Assembly: GCF_033958435.1 (NCBI RefSeq)
Contig: NC_134138.1
Coordinates: forward strand, 205,911,298 to 205,975,297
Reading direction: 5' to 3'
Source: Carettochelys insculpta
Taxonomy: Eukaryota; Chordata; Testudines; Carettochelyidae
Length of the DNA: 64,000 bases
Shown here: positions 46,030 through 57,908 of the stretch, piece by piece
Layout of the letters: each line of letters opens with the position of its first letter
Numbering within the stretch: the first letter of the stretch is position 1
Made by a program: the position numbers and the translations under genes
Notes under the pieces: model-generated
Told to the model about the DNA's origin: nothing
Seen by the model: the letters and a program-made list of their open reading frames with translations, nothing else
The model's database searches: none

Positions 46030-46758
46030 AGAACATAAGAATGGCCATGTTGAGTCAGACCAAAGATCCATAAAGTTCAGTATCCTGTCCTGTGACACGG
46101 GCCAATGCCAGGCACTTCAGAGGTAATAAACAGAACAGGCAATCACCAAGTTACCCATCCTCCACCACCCACTCCCAGTTACAGGCAAACAGAAGCTCAG
46201 GACACCATCCCTACCTATCCTGGCTAATACCCATCAACGGGCTTATCCTCTGTGAAATTGCCTAATTCTTTTCCGAATCATGGCCTTCACAAAATCCTCT
46301 GGCAAAGAGTTCCACAGGGGTTGACTGCATGTTGTGTGACCAGCTAGTTCCTATCGTTTGTTTTAAATCTGATGCCTACTAATTTCATTTGATAATCTCT
46401 ACTTCTCATATTATGAGACGTAAACAATATGTCCCTATCCAACTTTGCCCACCAGTTGTAATTTTGTAAACTTTTACCACATCTCCCCCAATCCCCAGTC
46501 ATTTCTTTTCCAAGCTGAAAAGCTGCAGTCTTATTAATGTCTCCCAATATGGAAGCTGTTCCGTAGCCCTAATAATTTTCATTGTCCTCTGTACCATTAT
46601 ATCCTTTTTGAGATGGGTCAATCAGATCTGCAAGCAGTTTTCAACATGTGGGTATACCATGGATTTACATAGCGGCAATATTATTTTTTCTGTCTTGTAT
46701 GTTGTTTTCCTAATGACTCTCAAAATTCTGTTAGGCTTTTTCACGGCTACTACATGTT

Positions 46759-47203
46759 GGGCTTGTCTACACTACCACCTTCCTTCAAAGGAAGGATGGT
46801 AATTAGGGTGTTGAGAGTTTACTAATGAAGTGCTGCCGTGCATAGGCAGCACTTCATTAAGCAAATTCCCCCTCCCCACACGCCGCAGCAACTCCAAAGT
46901 TTTAAACTTCTAAGTACCGGCACACATCTAGCTGCCGCTCACCTGCCGGTACTTCGAAGTGCCGGGGCCACATCAAAGTCTCCTTACTCCTGAGTAAGTT
47001 CTTTGAAGTACCGGCGGGTGAGCTGAGGCTAGACACGTGCCGGTACTTAGAAGTTTAAAACTTCGGAGTTGCCGTGGGGCCAGGGGGGGCGTGAAATTTG
47101 CTTAATGAAGTGCTGTCTATGCACGGCAGCACTTAATTAATAAACTCCCAACACCCAAATTATCATCCTTCCTTTGAAGAAAGGTGGTAGTGTAGACAAG
47201 CCC
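46759..47203. mobile_element. nearly full-length palindromic MITE inside CR1
   Basis: Ends GGCTTGTCTACACTACCACC and, reversed, GGCTTGTCTACACTACCACC are identical over 20 bases. The halves are reverse copies of one another over most of the 445 bp (for example 'gcagcacttcattaagcaaa' left and its reverse right). TTG flanks both sides. It could form a cruciform or a long RNA hairpin if transcribed. Confidence 0.82.
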
Positions 47204-47432
47204 GTTGAGGGTATGCTTTCAGAGAACTAACCACAACAATGCCAAGATCTCTGTCCTAAGTGGTAACACCTACCTTGACCCCCTCATTTTATGTGCATTG
47301 GTGGGATTATGTTTTCTAATATGCTTTACTTTGCTTTGCTTTTATCAATATTGAATTTCATATTCCATTCTGCTGCCCATTTTCTGATGTCCCTTTAATT
47401 CTTCACAATCTCCTTTGGACTTGAGTAGTTTT

Positions 47433-47584
47433 AACAATGAGAAGTCCTGTGGCACCTTATAGACTGACAGATTTTTTTGAAGCATGTACTTTTGTGGGCA
47501 AAGACCACTTTGTCAGATGCGTGAATAGCCACAAGACTTCTCCTTGTTTTTGTGGATACAGCCTAACATGGCTACTACTCTGAT
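47433..47584. mobile_element. PLE inverted dimer with 14-bp target duplication
   Basis: The left part is a minus-strand PLE 3' end ('gtcctgtggcaccttataga' to 'caaagaccactttgtcagat'). The right part is only the plus-strand outer end ('ccacaagacttctccttg', 'aacatggctactactctgat'). The flank ACTTGAGTAGTTTT at 47419-47432 is repeated exactly at 47585-47598, proving one insertion into the CR1. Confidence 0.8.
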
Positions 47585-48985
47585 ACTTGAGTAGTTTTGT
47601 ATCATCTGCTAACTTTGTCACCTCACTGTTTACCCCCTTTTCCAAATTATTTATGACTATATTAAACATTACTGACCCCTGCACAGTCTCTCTCCATTGT
47701 GAAAACTGACCATTTATTCCTACCCTTTCTTTCCTGTCTTTTAACCAGTTACTGATCCATGAGAGTACCTTCTGTCTTATCCCATGAAAGCTTACGTAAG
47801 AGCTTTGGTGAGGGACCTTGTCAAAGACTTTCTGAAAATATAAGTAAACTATGTATATTGGATCACCCTTGTTCACAGGTTTGTAGACCACTTCAAAGAA
47901 TTCTAGAAGATTGGGGAGGCATGTTTTCCCTTTAAAAAATAATAGTGCCTCTTCCTCAGCAAATCACGTTCATCTATGTGTCTGATAATTCTGTTCTTTA
48001 CTGTACTTTCACTCAGTTTCCCCAGTACTGAAGTTAGGCTTACCAGCCTATAACTGCTGGGAGGGCCTCTGAAGCCTTTCTAAAAAATTGGCATCACATC
48101 CTCTATCATTTGCTCCAGAAGCTGATTTAAATAACAGGTTACATGCCACAGTGAGCAGTTCCGCAATTTCACATTTGAGTCTGGCTCTCCTGACTGGCAT
48201 CTGGCCCTGGTGACTGCTTATCAATTTGTTCCAAAACCTCCAGTAATGACTCCTCAATCTGGGAAAGTTTCAGATTTGTCACCTAAGAAGAATGGCTCAG
48301 GTGCGGAAATCTCCCCCATACACTCAGCCAAGAAGACCAATGCAAAGACTTTAGCATATCTGCAATGCCCTTATTCCCCTGTAACGTTCCATTGGCATTT
48401 TGATTCTCCAGTGGCCCCAGTGGTTGTTATCAGGCTTCCTGTTTCTGATGTATTTAAATACAAATGCTCGTCCTTTTTGAATCTTTGGATATCTGTTCTT
48501 CAAATTTTTTGGCCTTCATTATACCTTTACGCTTCAGTTTCCAGAGTTTATGCTCCTATTTTCTGCAATAGGATTTAACTTCCACTTTTAAAATGTGTCT
48601 TTTTTCCCGCTCTCACACATCTTTCTTTACTTTTTATTTTTTTTCAACTGTTGTTTTGCTAGAGTGGCACTTTTTGGGTCCTCTTACTTTTATTCTTTAA
48701 TTTGGAGCATACATTTTATTTGAACCTGCAAAATCTGCTTGCAGGAATTTCACTTTTGGCACTGCCCCATTTAATTTCTGTTTAACTAGTTTGCTCGTTT
48801 TTGTGGCATTCTCCTTTTCGAAATTAAACGTTGAGGAGGGCTACTGAGTGTTCCCTCCCTCCTGAAAGGGATGCTAAGTTTTATTGTGTTATGGTCACTA
48901 TTACAAAGTTGTTCAGTTATATTCAACTTTTGGACCAGATTGTGCTCAAATTTAGGACTAAATTAAGAATAGCCTCCATCAGCAC

Positions 48986-49660
48986 CAAGCAATCTAATGT
49001 ACGTGAGAACATAACAAGGGAATGTAAGGAACAATGAGGGAAGGGGAGGAGGAGGAGGATATCAGTGATAAGAACATCTAGTTACAGAGACTAACAATGT
49101 GTACAACTTGATTGTTCCGACTCACACAGGCCCACATGCTGATACCTTTAGCCTCACGCTGATAAGTGCTATCCTTCAATAGCAGCCCCACCGCAATCCA
49201 GAAAGACTGATTGTGGTCTGAAGGTGTGGTCAGAATGAGCCAGCATCTGAATCTGAGCTTTAAACTTCTTTAAAATTATTTGGCAGCCCCCATGCCCACA
49301 CCAGGGGCTCAGCCTCAGGTGGGCCTCAGTCAGGTGTAGCCCACCCACTTTGCATCCAGGCCCACCCCTGCAGGCCCCCTTGGCTCTCCTTTTGCCCTAG
49401 CTCTTGCCCTGCTCCACCAGTCTGCTCTGTGCTGCAGCCAGGGAATGGGGATGAGTTGCAGAGGCTAAATCTACCCCACCTGGCACTGCAGCAGCGGTGT
49501 ACAACCAGGGCACTGGGGCATAATCCCCACCCGTGAATGCTCACCCACCCAAAGTTGGGGCCCATCCAAGTGGGCCGTTCTGGGTACGCCACTGTCTCCC
49601 GCTACAATCCTTTCTGCTCCCTAGGACAGGTGACTGTGAACATTATGCCAATTACGTTTG
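48986..49660. other. no gene seen
   Basis: Mixed composition, C-rich after 49270. Frames under 90 codons. Confidence 0.4.
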
Positions 49661-49667
49661 TTTGGTA

Positions 49668-50180
49668 TAGAGGGGTGCGAACTATGGCCTGCAGGCTGCA
49701 TCCAGCTCCTCAGACCTCTTAATCTGGCCCCTGAGGGAGCAGGGATGGGAACTTGCCCTTGCTCCAGCTGGGGAGAGGAGCCAGGAGCTTTTCCTGCTCC
49801 ATGCAGCCTCTGGAAGCAGCAGCATGTTCTCCCTCTGGCTCCTTTGAGTAGGGGCAGCCAGGGGGCTCTGCACAATGCTCCCAGATCTGCAGTTCCCATT
49901 GGGCAGGAACTGCAGCCAATGAGAGTGTCAGCATGGCATTTGTGGATGAGGCAGCATGCAGGAGCCAGAGTGATGATGTGCCATGTCCTCCAGAACTTGC
50001 TGAAGGTCCCGTGTTGTTGGAAGGGAGCTAGGAAGGTTTCCACAGGAACCTTCCTAGGAAGTGACACTTCCAGGAAGTGTCAACATCACCAGAACTCCTG
50101 AGGCTTTCAAGGAGCTGCTTAGAAATTGCTGGCAGCTGCTGCTGAGGAGTTTCTCCTGAGTTTCTGGAGGATGTGAAGGC
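49668..50180 (+). mobile_element. possible hAT-type element, GC-rich
   Basis: Begins 'agaggggtgcgaactatggc', close to the hAT start pattern CAGGGGTGxGCAAACTAxGG. GC-rich interior with 147-codon frames on both strands that mirror each other and lack domains. The right end was not identified, so the extent is approximate. Confidence 0.4.
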
Positions 50181-50904
50181 TCCCTAAACAGCCTCTGTTC
50201 TTGACAAATTCTGTGAAGACTTCCTGCCCACTTGGGGGTCTGGGTAGAAGGTCTGGGGGGAGGGAGGGGGTCTATGACCCTCCAAAGCCATCACTTCACA
50301 GGAGGCAAACACCTCAGCTGTTGTTTCAGTATATTTATCAGTCTTAACAACACAAAATAATTGAACCGTTAGCATCAATTGCCAAACAAACTGCATAACA
50401 TAACAGAGCCGATTAAGGCTAACTCAGAGGAAGATGCCTGCCCTGTAAACACTGCCATTGCAGCATGCGGCCCAACAGGCAGCAGAATCACTGTGGTCCT
50501 GCTGCCTGGGGTGGGGGACTATATACAGAGAACCCCTTTCCCTACATCATGTATTTTGGAGGCGTGCTCGGAGGCATTTGGGCACTGAGGGAAAATGGCA
50601 AGTGTGTGCTATGGTGAGTATTGTGCAGGTCAGACTGGGAGGGTGGTAGGGGTATAGCAGATGCTCCTGAACCCTGTGTCACTACATTAAGACAAGAGGT
50701 TACTGCTGCCTGCAGAAGTGAATGCTGTTCTGTCGACTGAGGGGAGGATTCTTGGGGGAATTAGTTTGTGCAGAGCCTGTTTACTTATGCAGCGAGCAGG
50801 GAACAGGATTCAGATCTAAGTCCTTTTATTAAACAAACAGCCATCTGAGGTGGTGAAACGGAAATCTCAAGAAAGCCATATTCATTAATTCTAAGCCATA
50901 AAAC
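50181..50904. other. no gene seen
   Basis: Short frames only. Confidence 0.4.
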
Positions 50905-51090
50905 AAACAAGACAAAAGGTGGGTGAGAAATACGCTTTATGCTTACACAGAGCTCTTCTTCAAGTCTAGGATATGTACCCCGAGAGCCCATTTCCCAGAC
51001 CCGAGGAAGAGATCTGTGTAAACTCAAAAGCTTGTCTCTCTCATTAAGAGATGGTAGGCCTGTAAAAAGATATTACCTCATATGATATTC
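50905..51090. mobile_element. inverted pair of a third PLE-like end
   Basis: The left half (about 50915-50975) contains 'acacagagctcttcttcaag'. The right half (about 51000-51090) contains the reverse type, 'gaagagatctgtgtaaactc', then 'aaaagatattacctca'. They meet around 50980-51000. It has the same head-to-head layout as the PLE dimers but a different end sequence. Confidence 0.5.
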
Positions 51091-51684
51091 CAGAGTGAAA
51101 TCCAGCCTTATATACAACCTAAGGTGCCTCACAATGCTTTGCATTTGTAGCTCCCAACTTGGGCTCCTCACAAACAGATCCTGAGGATGTGAAACACATG
51201 TTCTTAATCTGTGCAAACTGTCCTCACACTCTAGTCATACTCGGATTTAGCTGCCACTTGCAGGGTGATCCCAAGGCATTCTCAGTCCCATATTCTACCC
51301 CAAAACATGTCTTCTGCACCATCCAGTCCTCTCCTGGATAGAGCAGATACTTTAGGTACATTGCCCCTCAAAGGGAAAAACATCCAGCAATGTGCTACTT
51401 CAAATAGAGTTACCTGAAAAAATTCACAACATTGAATTAGTTTTGATAAAGAATAAAACAACATTACTTAACTACAAAGAGATGGATATTAAGAGAGTAG
51501 AAGCATATGGCATTAAAGTCAGAAATGGTTACAAGAGAATAAAGATAAAACACTTCCGAGTACTAAAACCTAAACTAGACTTGATTTAAGATGCAATCTT
51601 CTACCACATGCTCTCAGTAACATTGCTGACCAAATTCTCAGGCCAGAAGAACCTGGAGTACTTTGAAAAGGTATTTGAGTGGTA
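51091..51684. other. no gene seen
   Basis: AT-rich sequence; a 65-codon Lys-rich frame at 51392-51589 has no recognisable domain. Confidence 0.4.
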
Positions 51685-52042
51685 TGATGGGGTGGACTAA
51701 CCCTACAGGAGGGCAGAGGCCTTGCCACTCCCCATCCCAGCAAGGGGAGTAAACAAGAGGTCCTCTAGGCAGAATAGAGCGTCTGTCTCTGCTGCAACCA
51801 ATCAGAGTCCAACAGGTTAATATAAAAGAAGCTGCTGGGCTAAGGCAGGGCAGTCCCTTTCAGGGAGTTGATCTAGGCAGATCTCTATACTGCCTGGGAG
51901 ACCAGCAGCACTCTGGACAGCTCTGCGTGTGAGCTGAATTTAAGACTTGTGCAAGACCCAGGTCCTGTGGCTGGAGACTGGCTGCAAGCCTAATAGGGGA
52001 ACTGACAGCACCCTGGACAGGGTTAGCCAGGTTCCACCCTCA
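51685..52042 (+). mobile_element. probable solo LTR
   Basis: Starts TGATGGGGTGGACTAA and ends, reversed, TGAGGGTGGAACC: related inverted ends of TG...CA form. A TATA-like 'taatataaaag' lies near 51820. No primer site or coding region follows, so this would be a solo LTR. No clear flanking duplication. Confidence 0.4.
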
Positions 52043-52109
52043 GAACCCAGAAGACAATAGTCAAGACCTCACATGGTACCCTTTGCTTCAGAGGGGTGCT
52101 CAAGAGCAG

Positions 52110-52750
52110 GTGGACCGCATTACAAGGGATCATAATGGACTACAAGCTAAATATGAGTCACAAATGTAACAGCTACTAAAAAAAGTGAACATTATTCTTG
52201 GCTATATTAGCAGGAATGTTGTAAGTAAGACATAAGAAATAATTCTTCCATTCTATTCCACACTAATTAGTCCTCTGACAGAATATTCTGTCCAGTGCTG
52301 GGCGCCACATTTCAGGAAAATGTGAACAAATTGGAGAAAGTTCAGAGAGGAGCAATAAAAATGATTAAAGGTCTATAAAATATGACCTATGAGGAAGACT
52401 GAAAGTATTGGGTTTGTTTACTCTGGAAAAGAGAAGACTGATAAGAGTTTTCCAAATACATAAAAGTTGTTACAAGGAGGAGGGAGAAAAATTGTTCTTC
52501 TTAACCTCTGAAGATAGAACAAGAAGCAGTAGCTTAAAATTGCAGCAAGAGGGTTAGGTTGGACATCATGAAAAGCTTCATAACTGTCAGCATAGTTAGC
52601 CACTAAAATAAATGCCTATGGATGTTGTGGAGTCACCATCGCTGAACATTTTTAAGAGCAGGTTAGACAAAACACCTGTCAGGGACAGTCTCTATAATAC
52701 CTAGACCTGCAGTGAGTGCAGGGGACTGGGCTAGATCCTATGATGTAATA
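52110..52750 (+). mobile_element. CR1 LINE fragment (plus)
   Basis: Sense CR1 3' region, degraded. It carries the usual order of blocks: 'ccagtgctgggcgccaca', 'gttcagagaggagcaata', 'gagaagactgataagag', and the end 'gggctagatcctatgatg'. Multiple stops. An old copy. Confidence 0.8.
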
Positions 52751-53527
52751 TTATTACCTACATGTCATCATGGCATTGATTAGTGAGTTCTTAGTTTTCA
52801 AATGATGCATAACAAGGTATATTTTATGCAAAGTTTATTACCATAGTGTGCAAGATGTAAGTACGGTGCGCATTCAGTCATAGTTCATGCATCTCGTCTC
52901 TCTAGTATCTTGGGATCAACATGACTACAACACAACATAAAACAAACAAAAGCAATCAACAAAACCAAGGTCTAAGAATGAAGATACAGCGGCACTGTTT
53001 TCCCTATTCTGTTCAATACTCAAGCATATAGGTTTATCCAAGCAAATTTATAATAGAGTAATTCCAGAATCACACTTCACTTACTCAGAATGAATTCACT
53101 TCTAGCACAGCTGACACTGACTTTAGAGCTTTTCAATAGGTTTCATAATACAAGCCACAAGTCGAAACATTCAAGTGGCTGCTAGGACATTGTCAACATT
53201 TTAAATTTAAAAAAAAACAAAGCTGCACAGGAACACAGGGTGGAAAATGAACCAACTCCATTTGTTGCTCATCCCTTGCCTCCAAAATGCATCACTTCGT
53301 ATCTTTGTAAATTATCAATACTGTAAGTGTGATTTTTTTATTCTCCTGTATGTGGAAACTTGTCCCATGTGCTAGATAGAAGGACTGATTCCCACCATCA
53401 CCAAACAATTGATTTGAGGCCCACTGCACCAATTAGTGTGCTCATGGTTGAGTCCCTATGATATATAGCAAAGCTTAACGTGATCTGTAACTAGAGCTGA
53501 TTGCGGTGTGAATCACACATAGGCTAA
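52751..53527. other. no gene seen
   Basis: AT-rich unique-looking sequence without frames of note. Confidence 0.4.
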
Positions 53528-54093
53528 GGCCATGCTGCAGTCCTATTTCAAAATGAGATATTTTGAAATAAGAAATATAGCAAATAATAATATAGAAACC
53601 AGCTATTTCAAAACAGCATTTCTGGACACACTATTTTGAAATACTGCTATTGGAGCTCTTTATGCCTTTTTTTGAAATAGCGCTATTCTGTGTTTTAATA
53701 GCGCCTATTTCAAAACAGCAATTTCGAATTAGGCATTATTCCTCTCACTTTGGCTATGTCTATACTAGCATGCTACGTCGTAGTGTATTTCGAAGTAGCA
53801 ACATCGCAATATGCTACATGGACGCATAGCATCTACACATCCTCCGGGTCCAGCACCGTTGACTAGCATCAAACTAGTGCCACGCTACATCAAAAGGGAG
53901 TGTCCACACATACAAGCATCCCCCTTCAAAATAAGGGGCCAAGAAAGCTCGTGGACAGGGTCACAGGGCAGACTAGCCCTTCTCGGGCAACAGCAAGCTG
54001 CTCCCTTAAAGGGCCCCTCCCAGACACACTCGGCCTGCACTGCATGAGCCCTGCGTTGGTGACACAAGTCTCGCAGACCTCGAGGCTGCAGAC

Positions 54094-55409
54094 ATGGATG
54101 ACCAGCAGCAGCTGGAAGCCCTCCAAGCTGCCTCCTGTGGGGCAAGCCCTGCTAGATGCTACATGGGTGGCTGCCCAGCAGCTCCTGGCAGGGGAGCCCT
54201 CCCCAGGGGCACAAGGGGAATCCCTGGACCATTGGGCCCTCCTGCTTCCTTCCCCCCACTGGGTGCCCTGCCAGATCTGGAGCTACCCTTCCAGCACCAA
54301 GTGGTGGGAGCACCTGGTCATGGGGGAAAGGGGTGATAACAAGTGGCTGCAGAACTTCCACATGAGCCGACAGCTCTTCATGGAGCTCTGCCAGCAGCTC
54401 ACCCCCACCCTGAGGCACCCAGGACAACCGGATGTGGCACGCCCTCCCTGTGGAGAAGAGGGTCACAAGAGCTTTCTGGAAGCTGTCCACTCGAGACAGC
54501 TACCGCTCCATGGGCGATCAGTTTGGTGTTGGCAAGGCCACAGTCAGGGCTGTTGTGAGGGAGGTAAGGAGGCCTGGGTCTGCACCCACTGGGGGGTAGG
54601 GTGGAGGGTCAGGGAGGGGAGCCTGGAGAGGGGGGCAGGGCACACTCCACATACCCTCAAGGGTGCCCATGTCCCCTCCCCACAGGTGGTGCATGTGCTC
54701 AAAGCCCTGCTGCTGCAGAGGGTCATCTGAGTCAGGGACCTGGATGGGGCCACTGTGGGATTCGCCGCCATGGGGTTCCCTAACTGCTTCAGGGCCCTCA
54801 ATGGGACCCACATCACCATCCATGACCTGGACCACAGTGGTGGGCGCTATATCAACAGGAAGGGCTATCACTCCCTGGTCCTGAAGGCCATGGTAGACAG
54901 CTGTGGCCACTTCCAGGACACATATGTGGGCTGGCCCGACTGTACCCATGTATTCCACAATTTGGGACTATGCCACAGGCTGGAGGTGGGGACCTATATC
55001 CCCTAGAGGAAGATCCCTCTGCCTCATGGTGGATGTGGCCTATCCCCTCCAGCCCTGGCTTATGCACCCTTACACAGGCCACCTCAATGCCAGTAATGAA
55101 GAGTTCAACACCGAACTGGACCACACCCACCAAGTGGTTGAGAGAGCCTTCAGGCGCCTGAAGGGCTGGTGGTGGTGCTTCCTGGCCCTCCTGGGTGTGG
55201 GCCTCCCAAACATCCCCCAGGTTGTGGGTGCCTGCTGCACGCTCCACAACCTGGTGGAAAGCAAGAGGGAGGCCTTCATGCAGGGCTGGACCCTGGAGGC
55301 TGGAACAGGCTACCTCCAGCTGGCCACTGCCCCTAGCCACCAGGGCCACCAGGATGGGGTCTGGGTCCAGGAGGCCCTGCAGGAGTACTTTGACCAGGGG
55401 GCCTATTGA
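54094..55409 (+). pseudogene. Harbinger DDE transposase, inactivated
   Basis: A possible start is the ATG at 54094 (gacATGG context). Exon 1 shows WWEHLVMGERGDNKWLQNF and FMELCQQLTPTLR (54303-54416). After a frameshift near 54433 it continues with YRSMGDQFGVGKATVRAVVRE, the helix-turn-helix block. A GT...AG intron fits 54558-54685 (gag|gtaagg, cccacag). Exon 2 has a TGA at 54728, then LNGTHITIHDLDHSGGRYIN: the first catalytic Asp of the D-G-T-H box is Asn (codon 54800-54802). At 54947-54955 the second box reads THVFHN; the usual H-D-A segment with the second Asp is deleted. A TAG near 55004 and a frameshift follow. The last part (VVERAFRRLKGWWW, 55134-55175) keeps the third acidic residue, Glu. 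AATAAA at 55489. The closest host relative is HARBI1. This copy cannot catalyse transposition. Confidence 0.85.
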
Positions 55410-57112
55410 GTGCCACCCAGGCCATCCCTGGTGGGTCCCCTGCACACCACCCCCACCGAAAGCACACGCAACACAGGGGTTTTTGAAAAATAAAACTGCT
55501 TCCTTGTTAAATAACCAAAAAAAAAACAAAAAACCTTGCCTCTGACAAACAGAATCATGAATAACCATGTACGTGGAGGCGGACGACTATATACACAGGT
55601 GGGACCTGGCCAGGCCAGCCATCGGCCCATCACTCTGTGGCAGGGGTGGATGGGCTCAACCCCCACCGTGTCCGTGTGGCAGGTGCTCCCCTCAGCTGGG
55701 GTCCCCAGCAAGGCTGGCTGGGGGATGGGAGGACAGGGAGGTACAGCCAAGGCAGGTCCTTGGCCCAGTCGTAGGCCCCAGTGGGCTCCTGCCCTGTGGA
55801 GCTGGCAGGCAGGGTGGCAGATGGGGCAGCAGGCAGGGCGGCACGGAGGGGGCAGCCGGACCACCAGCTTCTCAAAGGTGGCAGCCACCCAGTTGAAGGT
55901 GGCCATAAAGTCCCAGCAGGCCTCCCAGCACCAGGTGGCCTCCCACTCCTCAAAGCAGAGCCTCCGCTCCATGATGTCTGCCTGGTGCCAGAGGGCACTG
56001 GCCATCTCAGGGTCATGGATGATGCGCTTCTGGCCCAGGCGGGGGTGGGCCTGTCCTGGTGCCAGCAGTGCCTCCTGGTGGTGATGGTCCAGGGATCTTG
56101 GGGGGGCTGTCCAGGACCACTGACAGTGCCATGCTGTCCTGGCCTTTGGATGGTGTGGCTGCGGAAACAGGGTTGGGGGGAAAGGGAGGCCGTGAGTACC
56201 GAGCCCTGCCCCTTGGCCCATGCTCCCCATCCCCCCATGGGTGTCTGGTCCCCATCCCCAGTCTTCCATTGGTGCATGTGATGGCCGTATGGGTGGCCCC
56301 TGCCTGGGGTCCACCCCCTCCCATCTCCCCTCGGGGGCAGAGCACAGAGCTGTCCATGGGTAAGGGTGCTGATGGGCACTGGTGGCCATAGCACTGTTCC
56401 TGGGCCGTGGTCTGCCCAGGCCCTGGTGGGCTGGGGTCTGCTGGGGATGTGGGGGCCCCCAGTCACATGGGATGCCCCTGCCCATGCACTGGGGGTGTGT
56501 GCCTTGTAGGGTACATACCTGACAGTCCACTGCCATGGTTGGGGGAGGCCCATTGGGCAGATGTCCAGCTGAAGGTGTGGGAGGGGATGCCCAGCACCAG
56601 CTCCCCCTCCTTGCTGGACAACTCCATGGCCGGGGTGGATGGTCCTGGCTCTGGCCCGGTAGGTGCAGGGCTGGGCTACAGACCCGACTCTGGTTCCAAG
56701 GCCTGCTGCGGCTCCTTGGCCGTGGTGTCAAGGGAGGCCGGGGGGAGGAGGTGTCCTGGGGGTCCAGGATGGCCCTGAGCTCCCAGAAATAGGGGCAAGT
56801 GGCAGGGGCAAACCCAGACCAGCTGGCAGAGTCCCATGCCCAGGCATAACCCTGCTGCAGCTCCTTGACCTTACTCCTGATGTGGTCGGGAGTGTGGGCA
56901 GGGTGACTCCAGCTGGTCAGGCCCTTGGCCAGCTGGGTGAATGCTTCTGCATTCGGCCGCTTGCACCCCATTATGTGGAGCACCTCCTCCTCACCCCAGA
57001 GCCCCAGCAGGGCACGGAGCTTGGAGCTGGTCCATGTCTGGACGCCTGGAAGCCCTGGGATAGCTTGGGATGGGGAGCCCTAGGGATGCTTGTGGGGCTG
57101 GCTTGCTGCCAT
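55403..57112 (-). pseudogene. Harbinger Myb/SANT-like DNA-binding protein
   Basis: A minus-strand ATG at 57112 in good context (gaccATGG) opens a frame with one early TAG (57080-57082). It then runs open through TWTSSKLRALLGLWGEEEVL, the first Myb/SANT helix, and then IRSKVKELQQGYAWA and CPYFWELRAILD, the third helix and the 'FYxELxAIL' motif. The frame stays open to 55403. A possible intron with GT at 56518 and AG at 56159 (cag|gtatgt, tttccgcag) would remove a Pro/His-rich stretch. A Trp-rich helical segment (ADIMERRLCFEEWEATW) near 55930-55990 resembles the C-terminal part of such proteins. In Harbinger elements this protein binds the ends and helps import the transposase. The tail beyond about 55560 is probably 3' UTR. 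One nonsense codon is the only clear defect, so this gene is better preserved than the transposase. Confidence 0.65.
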
Positions 57113-57908
57113 GGTCTCCCTCTGGGCTGTGCAGGGGTGCCTTGTGGCATGGCTGCTGCCTGCACGGTCTCAGCTTCCTGCTGTGGGGTTTCTGGGTCCG
57201 TGTGACTTTAAGAACCACTGGGTGCAGAAATCATAGAGCTCCACAGGTGCTGGACAGCATGTCTCCACCTAACAGCTGATTGCTGCCATGGCAGACCCCA
57301 CTATTTCGAAGTAGCAGGATGCATCCTACATCTATGTTAGACGTCAATGTAGGGTGCTATTCCCATCTTCTGATGGGAAAAGCAATTTCACCGTCTAACT
57401 TCAATTTCGACTTTGAAGTAGCACGTGCCGTGTGTAGATGCAGCACGTGCTATTTCAAAGCTGGGCTTGGTACATGGATGTTGCGCTCTAGTGTAGATGC
57501 ACCTTTTGAGGGTTGCCAGTTTTGAAATAACACACTTGCTATTTCAAAGTTATTTCAAAATAGCGTGTGCGTAATGTAAATGACAGCTATGCTATTTTGA
57601 AATAACTGTTATTTTGAAATAATTAGGTGTTGTAGCCACAGGCATACACTCCACCCCCATGACAAATTTTTGCACAACCAACTTTTTTTTTTTAAACAGG
57701 TTTTGCACCAAAAAGTTGTCTGTGAAGACAGTTTGCTCCTGCATCTTCTTTCACTTCATTCTGTTAACTCTTCCAAGCAATACCATCCAACTTACCTGAG
57801 TGATATTAGTCTATCAACACTCTTTTTGTTGAAATAAGGTTAAAATGACACTAGAATAAAGCTCACTATCTCAGAGTAAATACTGGTATTGCAGTCTCAA
57901 CTGGAAAC

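Larger units (their letters stand above)
46030..48985 (-). mobile_element. long degraded CR1 LINE with two younger insertions
   Basis: Reverse-oriented CR1 covering the 3' end at 46030 ('agaatggccatgttgagtca'), the RT region and, up to about 48985, parts upstream of RT. A frame at 47457-47891 shows PIYIVYLYFQKVFDKVPHQ, a decayed RT motif A. A MITE (46759-47203) and a PLE dimer (47433-47584) are inserted, each with a short flanking duplication. It is the longest CR1 here and serves as the reference for what the 20-kb copy has lost. Confidence 0.8.
53752..57503 (+). mobile_element. two-gene PIF/Harbinger transposon (3.75 kb)
   Basis: Inverted ends GGCTATGTCTATACTAGC (53752) and, reversed, GGTGCATCTACACTAGAGC (57503), flanked by TTT on both sides. 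The subterminal regions carry 'ttcgaagtagc' words on both sides. Inside are two convergent genes: a DDE transposase on + (54094-55409) and a Myb/SANT-like gene on - (to 57112). These are the two proteins that Harbinger transposition needs. The interior is much more GC-rich than its surroundings. Both genes carry disabling changes, so this copy is not autonomous now, but it is a clear relative of the short MITE at 3.5 kb. Confidence 0.85.
53528..57637. mobile_element. older MITE split by the Harbinger element
   Basis: The left remnant 53528-53751 and the right remnant 57504-57637 are both full of 'tatttcaaaata' palindromes. The outer ends GGCCATGCTGCAG and, reversed, GGCTACAACACC are loosely inverted. 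Rejoined, they would make a MITE of about 360 bp. The 3.75-kb Harbinger lies between. Confidence 0.55.

Noticed and set aside
49621..50101. Mirrored 147-148 codon frames on both strands
   Set aside because: GC-rich non-autonomous transposon sequence; opposite frames open together by composition.
55630..56553. 307-codon minus-strand frame inside the Harbinger element
   Set aside because: GC-rich shadow of the Myb/SANT gene frame; its residue pattern lacks the domain motifs.
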